Shown here one piece after another: positions 50,272 through 60,864 of a stretch of 64,000 bases of DNA. Both the position numbers and the translations under genes were made by a program. The notes beneath the pieces are model-generated. The model saw only the letters and a program-made list of their open reading frames with translations, ran no database searches and was not told the DNA's origin. Position 1 is the stretch's first letter. Every line of letters begins with the position of its first letter. This DNA is from Metaphire vulgaris (taxonomy: Eukaryota; Annelida; Clitellata; Crassiclitellata; Megascolecidae): contig JACLAT010000046.1 in NCBI GenBank assembly GCA_018105865.1, positions 336,501 to 400,500 of the forward strand. Reading direction: 5' to 3'.

Positions 50272-50300
50272 CAGTAGTAGTAGCAGTAGTAGTAGTAATT
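50061..50300. repeat. Duplicated 47 bp unit with (TAG)n arrays
   Basis: ACGACTTTTGGTCCACCTAT...GCCTACGCAACTACTAC occurs at about 50060 and 50158. Each is followed by CTACTACTAGTAGTAG, an inverted microsatellite able to fold back. Confidence 0.9.
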
Positions 50301-50394
50301 CGATTAATTTCAAATCATTTTCGTTTATTATTTATTTATTTTATTATTATTTTATTTATTCATTTTATTATTTTTAATTTTTAATTTTGAAGCC

Positions 50395-51517
50395 AGGTTG
50401 GCAAAATATAAAACAGAATAGTAAAAGTTTCTACAAATATTGTAATAGACAGTTGAGACGAAAGGACAATGCAGGATGTGCAATAACAGACGATGTATAA
50501 AGGACACAGTCGGTCCCCTCTTGGACAGCACAGGATGTGCAATAGCAGACAATGAAGAAACTGCACAGATTCTAAATAACTATTTTTGTTCAGTAATTAC
50601 AGAGGAAAATACAAATACTATGCCAGAAGCCAAAATTGTGTTTGATGGAAATGAAAAAGAAATACTAACAGATTACAAAAGAATGTGTTATCAAGGTTTT
50701 GACCAATTTAAAGACAGACAAGAGCCCAGGATTAGATGGCTTACATCCAAAGTTTCTTTACGAGGTTCGAAATGAAATAGAACATTCAATTGCTTTGATA
50801 ATTATCAATGAATCACTCAGAACTGGAGTAGTACCACAAGACTGGAGAGATGCATTAGTCAGCCCATTGTTCAAGAAGGGAAAACGAAGTGAACCAAGCA
50901 ATTACAGACCAGTGAGCCTAACTTCTGTAATCGGTAAAGTTATGGAAAAAATACTGAAAGAGAGCATTTTGGAACATTTGACAAGGCATAAAATTGTTAA
51001 AGATAGTCAGCACGGATTTACAAGGGGGCGTTCATGCCTGACCAACCTGTTGGACTTTCTGGAGGAGGTTTTTGATAACCTAGATGAGGGCAAGGCAATA
51101 GGCATACTATATTTAGACTTTGCCAAAAGCTTTTGATAAAAAGTCCCGCATAGGCCTATGGCTGGCTTCCAAACGGAAGTCCTGTGGAATAAGAGGGAAT
51201 ATCCTCAGATGGATTCAGAATTGGTTGAAGGGAAGAAGGCAGAAGGTTGGCATTAGGGGAGGCCATTCGCAATGGGCAAGAGTTATGAGTGGAGTGCCTC
51301 GGGGCTCAGTGCTTGGGCCATTGCTTTTTCTAATATATAAATCATATCGATGAAGGATTTCTATCCAAGATTTCAAAGTTTGCCGATGATACAAAGATAT
51401 GCAGAAATATAGACTCGGAGGATGATGCAAACATCTTACAAGAAGATCTATGGAAATTGTTTCAGTGGTCTGTGGACTGGCAGATGCTTTTCAATATTAA
51501 TAAATGTTCTGTTATGC
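50395..51517 (+). pseudogene. LINE B, reverse transcriptase part (left half)
   Basis: A CR1/Jockey-type ORF2 fragment, 5' truncated. Landmarks are VGPLLDSTGCAI, DEETAQILNNYFCS (about 50550), SPGLDGLHPKFL (about 50720), NYRPVSLTSVIGKVMEK, DSQHGFTRGRSCLTN, LDFAKSFD, GVPRGSVLGPLLFLIY (about 51295) and the catalytic FADDTK (51379-51396). Three frames are needed, so it is dead. The coding region stops abruptly at SVMH (51517), where LINE A is inserted. It resumes at 55136. Confidence 0.9.
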
Positions 51518-51661
51518 ATCTAATCTAATCTAATCTAATCTTAAACTTCTATAGCGCCACTTTCATAATGCACAGGAGCATCAACCGATGGCACACCAAA
51601 TCCAAACCACCAAAGATCCAGGTCAAATCCAGGGTATCCGGCCGGACAAACGGGTGACAGT

Positions 51662-54600
51662 CTATGGTGGATAAGCCCGGTCAAAAAGATGGGTTTTTAA
51701 TCTTGCTCTAAAAATTTGTAAAGAATTTGCAATGCGAACATGCTGAGGCAATGAGTTCCAGAGTTTTGGGGCGGCCACTGAGAATGCACGAGAACCAAGA
51801 ACTGTCCGAGTATGGGAGATGGAGAGAACTATTGCAGACGAGGATCTGGTCGAGTATTTATTTGCTTGTACAGAAAGTTTTGAAAGAAGGTAACTGGGTT
51901 CCTTATAATAAAGTGTTTTGTATACCTGAAGGCAGATTTTAAAGTCTATCCTTTCTTTAATTGGAAGCCAGTGAAGACACTTACGGACTGGGGTTATGTG
52001 CTCACGTTTTGGGGTTTTTGAAACTACCCGAGCCAATGAATTTTGAACTCGTTGGAGTTTAGCCAGGTTTGATTTAGAAATGCCAAAAAGAAGAGAGTTG
52101 CAATAATCAAGACGACTGGACACTAAGGCATTTGCCAAAAGCATTAATGCAGGTTTATTCAGAAATTTCCTAATACGATACAAATCACGAAGGTGGTAGT
52201 GAGCTACTTTACAAATGCTATTTATGTGAGTTGAGAAAGAAAGTGTGGAATCAAAAATTACTCCTAGATCTCGTGCAGAACTACTTACAGGAATAGTTGT
52301 ATCGCCAAGTTTAAAAGCATTTATAGAATCAAATTTCTTGAGCTGGGGCTTTGTGCCTAAAAGTAAAAATTCAGTTTTAGCCGGGTTTAAAAGCAATTTG
52401 TTTGAATCCATCCAGGACTGAATATGAGAGAATGCTTGAGAAATAGTTTCCAATGAAGATTCTGATGAAGACTTATCGAATGAAATAAAGATCTGAGTAT
52501 CATCTGCGTATAGGTGGTAATCTAGGTGATGGTTTGACAGTAATGAGCCAAGAGGAGTCGTGTATAAAGTGAACAAGAGAGGACCAAGGACAGAGCCTTG
52601 GGGGACCCCACAATTTAAATTAGCTGATGATGAAAAGGTGCCATTTGTGCAGACAGACTGAGTGCGAGGACTCAAATAAGTAGTGAACCAGTGCAGTGCT
52701 GAAGCAGAAAGACCAAACCAGTGTTTGAGACGGTGTAGGAGGATGGAATGATCCACAGTATCAAAGGCAGCTGATAGATCAAGAAGTATTAATGCAGTAA
52801 CCTTGCCATCATCCATTGCATTTATGATATGATCGTGGACAGAGAGAAGAGCAGTTTAAGTAGAATGATATCTACGGTATGCTGACTGAAAGTGAAGAAA
52901 AAGGTCATTTGCAGATAGATGGGCATCAATTTGATTTGCAACCACTCTCTCGAGAATCTTTGATAAAAGTTCAAGTTGGATATAGGCCTGTAATTTGCTA
53001 AGTCATTTGGGCACAGGGATGATTTCTTTATTAGAGGGTGGACCACAGCATTTGCAAAGGAAGATGGAAAGCAACCTTCTGTTAGTGAAAGATTTATCAG
53101 ATTCAGAATAACTGGACCAAGGACATCAAAACATTCTTTGAGTATGTAGTTTGGCAGAATATCAAAGAGAACAATGAGTAGGCGGCGATGAAAAATCAGT
53201 TTGTAAAGATCAGAAAGAGTGATAGATTGAAAGGAACTAAACAGAGGTGGCGGTGAGACAGGAAGAGAGAACCCAGTTGAAGCAATACTAGAAAATTTTC
53301 CCCGAATTTTTGCAATTTTATCTGAAAAGTACATAAGAAATGTGTCAGGTAAGGAAGACTCATGAATGTTGTTTGGGAGAGCCGTATCCTTGTCCTTGTG
53401 TAGGATTTTATGCAGTGATTGCCAGAGTGACCGAGGATTTGAGGAATTTTCAAGGACAAGGTTTGTCAGAAATGTTGATTTGGCTGAAGAGACAAGTTTG
53501 CGAACAAGCTGACACTGCTTCCGAAACTTTACTTTATCTGAGGGCAAACGAGAAAACTTCCAGCGCCTTTCTAGCTGACTACGACGACGTCTGGCATCCG
53601 CAATATTAGAATCGAACCAAGGTTTGGTGGGTCGAGCAGCAACCATTTTTGTTTTTTCAGGAATTTGCTTATCCAAAGCGCTGAGTAATACTGACGAGAA
53701 TTGGTCCGCTAATTCAGAAACCGTGCTTGAAGGGTTCATATATAATGCAGATGATAGAATGTGATTTTTAAAAGCCTGTATATCAAGTTTGGACCAAGGT
53801 CGAAAATTAATTTTAGTGTAAATTTGTGGTTCCTTATGAGGGAATGCTATAGAGGCTGATAGAACTAAGTGATCAGATAAGTATGCTTCATTTGGGCTTA
53901 CATTTGAAATAATTTTGGAGGTGGACCTGGTAATAAGAAGATCAAGAATATGCCCCTTATCATGGGTTGGAAAAACCACATGCTGAAAAAGATCAAATGA
54001 ATCTAGTAGGCTATTTAACTGAGCAGTCTGGTTTGAATCAGTATCCATTTGAAAATTAAAATCACCAGAGATAATTAATTCTGAAGGTAGAGAGATTAAA
54101 TGCTCAAGTAGGGTTTGAAACTCAGCCAGAAAGCTTGAGTAATAAGAGGATGGAGGACGATAGACATTGAGAAAAGTTATGTTTTTATTCCCAGCATTAA
54201 GCACAGCCATGATTGCTTCAAATGTTTTTTGACCGGATATTGGAAGGGATTTTCTTGATATTTTAAGATGGGATTTAAAAAGTATTGCAACGGCTCTCCC
54301 TCTATTATCTGACCTGGGCTCACTTAACATTTTATAACCTGGTGGTGTAATATCAGCAAGGAAAGCCGGGGTGTCAGTCGGACTAAGCCATGTCTCATTT
54401 AAAGCAAGTATATCAGTAGGATTATTACACAAAAAATTATGAAGAGGTGCTGATTTATTTCTTAGAGAGCAGATGTTTAAATGCTTAAATGATACAGTTT
54501 TAGACAGTAAAGGGCCAGGATTAGTTTCAACATCACCCGAGAGTATCAATAGCACAACAAATAAAAAGTAGATATATTTTGAAAGTGATTTTCTAGAATA

Positions 54601-54870
54601 CTGGTGTTGTTTTTTCAGTTTAATTTTGATTTTCAGTTTAAGGTGGTCTGAGAGTAGCAGCATTGCAGAGACTCTATTTGTAAACGGCTGAATTAAATAA
54701 AAAGCGTACGCATCATCAATATTACGCATAAGGCAGAGAGATTCATTCACAATTCTAGTTTGAGGCTGAGCAAATCGAGACTTTATTAAGCTCAGTGAGT
54801 TTCCGAGAGAGACAATTCTAAATGAACCAAGAATTAGAATTAGTAAACTTAGCTTGAGTAACACCATCAT
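51662..54870 (-). pseudogene. LINE A endonuclease-reverse transcriptase polyprotein, lightly broken
   Basis: The first frame (54870-52822, 682 codons) has a hydrophobic N-terminus, a 2A motif (residues 101-120), then an AP-type endonuclease: NICSLRNK (132-139), NETWL (158-162), NVYRPP (235-240), SGDFNF (268-273), HILDLL and SDH (332-334). The second frame (52816-51662) has LLDLSAAFDTVDH, GVPQGSVLGPLLF, catalytic YADD and the C-terminal PKLWNSLP box. Damage is small. A frameshift lies near 52965, a TAA replaces a sense codon at 52856-52858, and a pair of compensating indels lies near 53165-53195. Everything else is readable, so the insertion is young but this copy cannot make a full protein. 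Confidence 0.92.
54511..54570 (-). other. 2A ribosome-skipping peptide in LINE A
   Basis: Residues 101-120 of the frame end in LLILSGDVETNPGP, matching the 2A consensus D(V/I)ExNPG-P, in which translation releases and restarts between the last Gly and Pro. 2A-like sequences are known in APE-type LINEs of sea urchin and other invertebrates. Skipping would free a 119-residue leader from the endonuclease. That leader starts with a signal-peptide-like MMVLLKLSLLILILGS. All consensus residues are intact. Confidence 0.9.
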
Positions 54871-55135
54871 GAAATAACTATAGCGCTATATGAAATAGTG
54901 GATTTAGTGAAAGACAGGCGAGAGATCTTCCGTCTCGTGAGCGACACACGAGCTAAGAAAACAATTTAAAAGGAAACGGCCAAAACAAAAAAAACTAGAC
55001 TAAATTAAGTGTGATAATCTCAAGCTATTTAGATAAAGGTAGAGATAAAAATTCTAATAAAAGAAAAATGTTAGAAACTTAGCTGCCATCCCGCCGGAAA
55101 CCCTGTTGGGAAATCAGATTAGCAATGAATATCAT

Positions 55136-55340
55136 TTATGCGGAAGGTTCTAACCACAACAGAAAGAAAGAAACGGGGCAGTCATCCATGGAAGTATGAA
55201 TCCATCTCACCAATGCATGGAGACAGCAAAAAGGGAAACCAAATGTTGGGAATGGTGAAAGGACAATTGTGAGCAGAGACAAAGATATGATCACAAAACT
55301 GTATAAGTCATTAGTAGGGTCTCATTTAGATTTTAATTTT
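55136..55340 (+). pseudogene. LINE B, right half
   Basis: After LINE A the older element resumes: GRF-like start, then KKGNQMLGMVKG (about 55220) and, in the next frame, TIVSRDKDMITKLYKSLVGS and HLDF (55262-55334). These match KKGNQMLGMVKR and IVSRDKDI in the related LINE at 59126-60190. It ends in an (ATT)n tail (55346-55400). Confidence 0.8.
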
Positions 55341-55345
55341 TAATA

Positions 55346-55346
55346 C

Positions 55347-55400
<54 letters not shown>
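55346..55400. repeat. (ATT)n microsatellite
   Basis: Pure trinucleotide run, probably the LINE B tail. Confidence 0.95.
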
Positions 55401-55879
55401 GTAGATTTTGAGATTCTATGAATAGATTTGAAGAAGGGTAAGTTTGGATACGAACGCCAAATGGGGAATTTTTATTATTGGATAATTCAGTTTCGGGCAA
55501 AACCTTTTATAAGAAATCATATCATGAATGTGACAGCATTAAATTCTGCACATAAAAGTTATAGCATGTTATGCTTAAGAGTCTGATTGACTAAAATAAA
55601 CGTTCTCTTGACATTCGATATGCCAGTGACTTTGCTGTGTGCAGTGGCGAACTGGTCTACATGAACGAGGTCGTGGAATTTGTAGGACTTATTGGCCCAT
55701 CGGTCACAATTGCAGCATTCCTGTTTATGTTGTTTAATTACCAAGCAGCAGTTCAGTTTTTATGTTCCTGATTGGATGTTATGACAGATTGCTAAAATAT
55801 AGTGCATATGCACGGTTTGGAGCCCACAGAATTTATTTGTCTTCGAGGGGTCTTCGAGATTTCCCATAGACCTATTGCT

Positions 55880-56220
55880 ACTGTACATGGACGTCGAGCG
55901 ATCGACGGCTTCATCTTCGGTCCAGTACGCCAATCCAACTGTACGTTCCACCTCCGTCGAAGACTGTTAAGTACGAAGAACGTTCATTCTCGCACGGAAA
56001 TCCCATCCTCTGGAATTCTTGGAAATCCCCTCCTCTGGAATTCTTTGTCGGACAGTGTGTCGTCCGTCACTTCCTTTGGAGAGTTTGCGAGCAAACTAAA
56101 GATGTAGCCTACTTATCTAATATCTCGTTTCCACGTTCCTTCTAAAGCACCTTTGACTTTGGCCCTCACTATGTTACGGCGCTATATAAATTGTCATGAA
56201 CAATAACAATAACAATAATG
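55880..56220 (+). mobile_element. LINE C-terminus and 3' end
   Basis: The plus frame ends GNPLLWNSLSDSVSSVTSFG, EFASKLKM and a stop at 56107 (the LWNSLP box). A 3' region with CACCTTTGACTTTGG and ACGGCGCTATATAAATTG follows, then an (AACAAT)n tail to about 56220. 5'-truncated. Confidence 0.8.
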
Positions 56221-56473
56221 GACAGCACGTCTCTGACAAAATGTCTAATCAATGCGCTGTAAAGCTTGTAATATTTAATTACTTCGTTTTCACGTGGTGT
56301 TATTTTAATTTACAGAACTGTGTCATTCCTCCAGTCACCATTCGATTTCAGGAACGTTCACACTTCAGTCCAATGCCATTGGATAAAAATGTCTAGTTGC
56401 AAATAAAGATTGCGCTATGCACAATATTATTAATCGTTGAACTATTTTCTTAATATTTAAAGCGTGTTCTTAC

Positions 56474-56516
56474 CTGCAAAATGTTGGAGATGATCATCGA
56501 ACTCTGACATCAACAT
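56474..56516 (-). CDS. Candidate first coding exon (possible SLC22-type gene)
   Basis: The minus strand has ATG (56516) reading MLMSEFDDHLQHFA up to a consensus donor CAG|GTAAGA. A GC box (GGGGGCGGGCC, about 56540) and an inverted CCAAT lie upstream, as in housekeeping promoters. The FDDxLxHxG pattern resembles the N-terminus of SLC22 organic-ion transporters. A minus-strand frame at 55744-55559 has CDRWANKSYKFHDLVHV, faintly like the extracellular loop of that family. No continuing exons are identified. Speculative. Confidence 0.25.
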
Positions 56517-56882
56517 AGACAAGAAAGGTCCGGTGGCCCGCCCCCATTCAAAATCGGACCAGTCGTAAAATTTTATCAAAACCGAGGAGAATGGGCGTAA
56601 CCGTGACCATTGTGTTTTACTCCCCTCCTGGAAACATTTCTGTGAGCGCCCATGCTCACGACACTCCGAAACCTACCAATAGCCCAGTCGTTGGCGAATA
56701 TGACAGTCCGTCTCTTAGATTGGCTAAGTATTCATTTTCTTGGCCGAAAACAGAGCGCTCCATTTGAAATTCAGTTGTCTGTCATGTTCTATAATAATAA
56801 ATATAGATAAAACGATGCAAGCGAGACAGTTGACTTTGGTAACTAAGAAGAATGTAGGGAAGTCATTCAGTAGCACCGCCAT

Positions 56883-57267
56883 GAGTGGCGTAGCAAGGAT
56901 TTTTCCGGGTTTACAACCAACCATTCCCGACTTTAAAAATCCTGACAAGGAAAACAAAGGTCGTCACCTATTATTTTGCTTGGTTAAGTTAGTTATAATA
57001 CAGGTATATGAGTGCGCGGACAGCCCATAATCTAATATATCTAATCTAATCTAATCTAATCTAATCTTATACTTCTATATCGCCACTTCATAATGCACAG
57101 GAACATCAACCGATGGCAACCAAACCCCTGTGCAACTTTAGGCACCTATTAATTTGTTGCTTCTTTATTTCTTTGTGGCTACCTTACACCCGATTTTGAA
57201 TAATACGCAATAAAAAATATTTGGGTCGACCAGCCGAGGTGGGTCTAACCCCCCAGCTATGCCACTG
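56883..57267. mobile_element. hAT MITE (CAGTGGCGTAGCC family) with LINE tail inside
   Basis: The left end GAGTGGCGTAGCAAGGAT and right end CCAGCTATGCCACTG are inverted repeats. The flanks ACCGCCAT and ACTGCCAC agree at 6 of 8. 57031-57122 inside it is a fragment of the LINE A 3' end (CTAATC repeats, then ACTTCTATATCGCCACTTC). Confidence 0.7.
57031..57122 (-). mobile_element. LINE A-family 3' end fragment
   Basis: CTAATC repeats, ACTTCTATATCGCCACTTC and CACAGGAACATCAACCGATG match 51518-51590. A very short 5'-truncated copy. Confidence 0.85.
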
Positions 57268-57385
57268 ACTGCCACAATTGGAAGGCAACATCTATCGAGA
57301 TTACAACGTTTAGGACGATAGCCTTTACTTTCAGGATATTACCGAGTGTTTTCCAACTATTATTAAGTCGCATAAGAGGAGAGAC

Positions 57386-57723
57386 CAGAGCCTTAGCGAG
57401 GGTGTCCGGCGCCCGGATCAAATCATACTGTTAGCGCCCTCAAATATCGAGAGAAGTCATTACAGGAAAAGTAATTTCATGTCTTATTTCGCTTGGCTAA
57501 GTTAGTTGCATGAGCGCGGACGACCTATATATGTATACAACTATTACTGTATTACGCGCACGTTATTAATACAATATAGGTATTGTTTTGTAACATGTTT
57601 TGCTTTATGTGTGCTTCTTTCCTTCTTTGCTACACTAAACCCGATCCATAAATCCGATTTTGGCACCCAACATCCTCGGCGCCCGGGGCTGGTTAGCCCC
57701 TGCCCCACCTCGCTACGGCTCTG
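57386..57723. mobile_element. hAT MITE (CAGAGCCNTAGCGAGG family)
   Basis: The ends CAGAGCCTTAGCGAGG and CCTCGCTACGGCTCTG are inverted repeats. The flanks GGAGAGAC and AGAGAGAC are an 8 bp duplication with one mismatch. Confidence 0.88.
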
Positions 57724-57890
57724 AGAGAGACATTTGACATTACGCAGTACACACTATAAAGGGCAAATCAATATGACTGGGTTTTATCCGTTTAGCAGAC
57801 TAGTCCAGGGAACTGTAGCGTGTAAATTGCCTATTATATTGCTATTATAACAGTCGATATACTGTTATACTGTAGGGACCTACAATCGGT

Positions 57891-58690
57891 GAGTATTAAG
57901 ATAGTTGGTTTCTTGTATCACAGGTTTTATAGGCCACAATAATATTATAAAATTGATACCCTGTTTGACATTGGCCTGCAGAAAAAGTATATCTATAGTA
58001 AGCTATAGGCCTACACTATACAGCTGTAGATATGAAAAATCCAGAAGAGTGATGAAACGAATAATATCAACACTTTCTTGTGTCCCCATCTTCATTCCAT
58101 CAAACCCTACTAGAAAAGTCAATATATTCTTCCTCAATTCAAGTCTAGAGCGTTCCAAATACCACGAAAAACGCAATATAAAGTCTTACAGAAATCTACT
58201 CTCTGTCAAATGTCTACAAAGTCGATCGAGATATAAGCGGGGTCTTAATTAAGATAGCTGGCTTCTTGTATCACAGGTTTTATAGACCACAAAAATATTA
58301 TAAAATTGATACCCTGTTTGACATTGGCCTGCAGAAGGAGTATTCCAATAGTAAGCTATAGATATGAAAAAATCCAGGAGTGATGAAACGAATAATATCA
58401 ACATTTTCTTGTGTCTCCATCTTCATTGCATCAAACCAAACTAGAAAAATCAATATATTCTTCCTCAATTCAAGTCTAGATAGTTCAAATACCACGAAAA
58501 ACACAATATATACAAAGTCTTAAAGAAATCTATTATCTGTCAAATGTCTACAAAATTGGTTGAGCTATAAGGGAAGTCTTAAGATAGCTCATTTCTTGTA
58601 TCACAGGTTTTATAGACCACAATAATATTATAAACTTGATACCCTGTTTGACATTGGCCTGCAGAAGGAGTATTCCAATAGTACATACCT
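57891..58690. repeat. Tandem repeat, units of about 320-355 bp, 2.3 copies
   Basis: TTTCTTGTATCACAGGTTTT starts near 57910, 58262 and 58590. Shared internal words are CCCTGTTTGACATTGGCCTG and CGAATAATATCAACA. The third unit is cut by a MITE at about 58685. Confidence 0.92.
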
Positions 58691-58769
58691 AACAACAAAT
58701 GGTTGCCCCCATGATTAGAAGTTGCCACCCCAACGACCCCCACTTGCGAAATCCTGGAGCCGCCACTGA
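58685..58769. mobile_element. Truncated MITE (CAGTGGCGGCTCCA family)
   Basis: AACAAATGGTTG, GAAGTTGCCACCCCAACGAC and the end TCCTGGAGCCGCCACTG match the family in reverse. Only one terminal repeat is present. Confidence 0.75.
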
Positions 58770-58799
58770 TCGGTGCCTGCACGACATCGGTCTCTCCTA

Positions 58800-59080
58800 C
58801 CTAGGGTCTGAACTTGAGGAGATCTGTAGACATAGACAGTAGAATGCGTCTGAGACCTGGCTCCACCGATGCACTCCTCGTGCCGCGCACACGCCTTGCC
58901 ACTGCCGGCGACCGTGCCTTTCCGGTTACCGCAGCGAAAGTCTGGAGACGTCTCCCCATCAATGTTCAAACATCACCTTCTCTGGAAATATTTAAGAAGC
59001 GACTGAAGACTTGGCTGTTCGAGATCAGCTATTCTGTTAAATTCCGACCTACATTATTCATGAACTATGTAATGTGTTGA
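58800..59080 (+). pseudogene. LINE C-terminal remnant
   Basis: The frame has RLRPGSTDALLVPRTRLATA, then GDRAFPVTAAKVWRRLP and FKKRLKTWLFE, the conserved Jockey/CR1-type ORF2 C-terminus. A short 5'-truncated fragment. Confidence 0.85.
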
Positions 59081-59123
59081 AGTAGTCCTCCTAGCACAAT
59101 TTACTACATAAATCTTAACTTTC

Positions 59124-59125
<2 letters not shown>

Positions 59126-59201
<76 letters not shown>

Positions 59202-60190
59202 TGATTTAAAGTGGTTTAGGAGGCTAAGTAATACTGTGTGAAAACCACTGAAGTAACTCTCCGCATTAAATAACCTAGTTTATCGAGATAGCCTTTGAAT
59301 CCGTTTACTGTTTCAACTGTCACTCACACATCGTCCAAACTATTCCATTTGTCCACCACCCTTGCACTAAAAAAATTTCTTGGACCCCACCCTCTTCTTA
59401 AACAATTTGCATTTGTGGCCTCTTGTGCTGCTATAGTGTGCCAATGTAAAGAATCGATCGTATGGCACATTTACTTTCCCAGTCATTATTTTGTATTTTT
59501 TCTATCAAATCCCCTCTCTCTCTTCTCCTTTCTAATGTTGTCAGTCCACAATATTGAAGTTTTTTTCGTAGCTTAAATTATGGCATCCATTGACCATCTT
59601 CGTTGCTCGTCTTTGCACTTTTTCTAGAAGCTCTATATCTTTTTTCAAGAATGAATTCCATGCCTGAACACAGTATTCTAGATGAGGCCTTACCAATTAC
59701 TTGTAAAGTTTTATGATTATATCTTTGTCTCGACTCACTATTGTCCGTTTCACCATTCCCAACATTTGGTTACCCCTTTTTGCTGCATGCCTCCATTAGC
59801 AAAAGCAATGGCCTCAGCACTGAGCCCTGAGGCACTCCACTAATAACTCTTGCCCATTTCGAATGGCCTCCCATAATGCCAACCTTCTGTCTTCTTCCCT
59901 TCAACCAATTTTCAATCCATCTGATCTGAGAATATTCCCCCTTAATCCACATGACTTCAGTTTGGCAGCCAGTCTTATGTGGGGCACTTTATCAAAAGCT
60001 TTTGCAAATTCTAAATATATTATGTCTACTGCCTTGCCCTCATCTAGTTTATCAAAAACCTCCTCCAGAAAGTCGAACAGGTTGGTCAGGCATGAACGCC
60101 CCTTTGTAAATCCGTGCTGACTATCTTTAACAATTTTATGCCTAGTCAAATGTTCCAAAATGCTCTTTTCAGTATTTTTCCAAAAATCTA
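59126..60190 (-). pseudogene. LINE of the B family with the RT core deleted
   Basis: The minus strand runs from LEHLTRHKIVKDSQHGFTKG through LEFAKAFDKVPH and GVPQGSVLRPLL (about 59805), then jumps directly to SKKGNQMLGMVKRTIVSRD (about 59780). It continues through [26 protein letters not shown] and VVDKWNSL. The 3' tail is (ATT)n at 59126-59205. The block holding the FADD catalytic site, present in LINE B, is missing. 5' truncated; dead. Confidence 0.88.
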
Positions 60191-60864
60191 CAGATTATAA
60201 AAGTGTTTAGACTAGTCTGAATGGAAACATCATGAATAGCCTACCATGAATATTCATTGACCATCTTAGACGGCAGGTTGACTAATGGAAATGTTGCCAC
60301 ATAATTATCTGGGCCGTGGTTACCACAATTATTTTAATCCCACATGGCGTTTTGTGTGGAACTTTTGTCTGGGTCTAAAAATTACCGAGTAGAAGTGTTT
60401 CGATTAGATTGGATCCATAAGTGAATTAATTAAAATATCAAAATCAGATACATTCTAACCCGGCTCTGTATTCTCACTGATAATTAAGGTTACTAATGGC
60501 CACAGGATTTAATTACATGAATTAATTAATGAAATGTGTTTTCTATGGAGACTTAAAGCATGTTCTCGGTTAGGTTTTTCAAAGACGAAAAGATGGCAGC
60601 ATAGATTTTTACAGAGAATGGAACGAGTATGCAAATGGTTTCGGAAATCCAAGCGGAGAATTCTAGCTGGGTAAATATAATTACCCTACCCCTTTTTAAA
60701 TATAAAGACCTGCACCAGTCAGTGCGTTAACGATGGAATTTAAATTTTAGCAAGCCTTCCTATTTTCAAATATAATGACCCCCGTCTATGAAGAGTTAAC
60801 GAGGGTATTGGGATTTTAGCTAAAGTCATTATGGCTTTTTGCCAAATATGTTTCATATTAAGAA

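Larger units (their letters stand above)
51518..55135 (-). mobile_element. LINE A: near full-length 2A-containing non-LTR retrotransposon
   Basis: A 3.6 kb element on the minus strand: 5' untranslated region (55135-54871), one ORF2-like coding region (54870-51662), 3' untranslated region with GTGGCGCTATAGAAG, and a (GATTA)n tail at 51518-51541. The flanking LINE B sequence continues on both sides. TTATGC at 51512-51517 and 55136-55141 may be the target duplication. The terminal AATC repeat and the 3' sequence are shared with copies at 43858, 57031 and 62185. CR1/L2-like group by its reverse transcriptase. Confidence 0.9.

Noticed and set aside
52822..54870. 682-codon ORF as a host endonuclease gene
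   Set aside because: AP-type endonuclease plus 2A plus downstream reverse transcriptase and a GATTA tail show it is a LINE.
59102..59210. CRISPR-like or other prokaryotic repeat arrays, here and at the other microsatellites
   Set aside because: Simple trinucleotide runs without spacers, in an intron-bearing animal genome.
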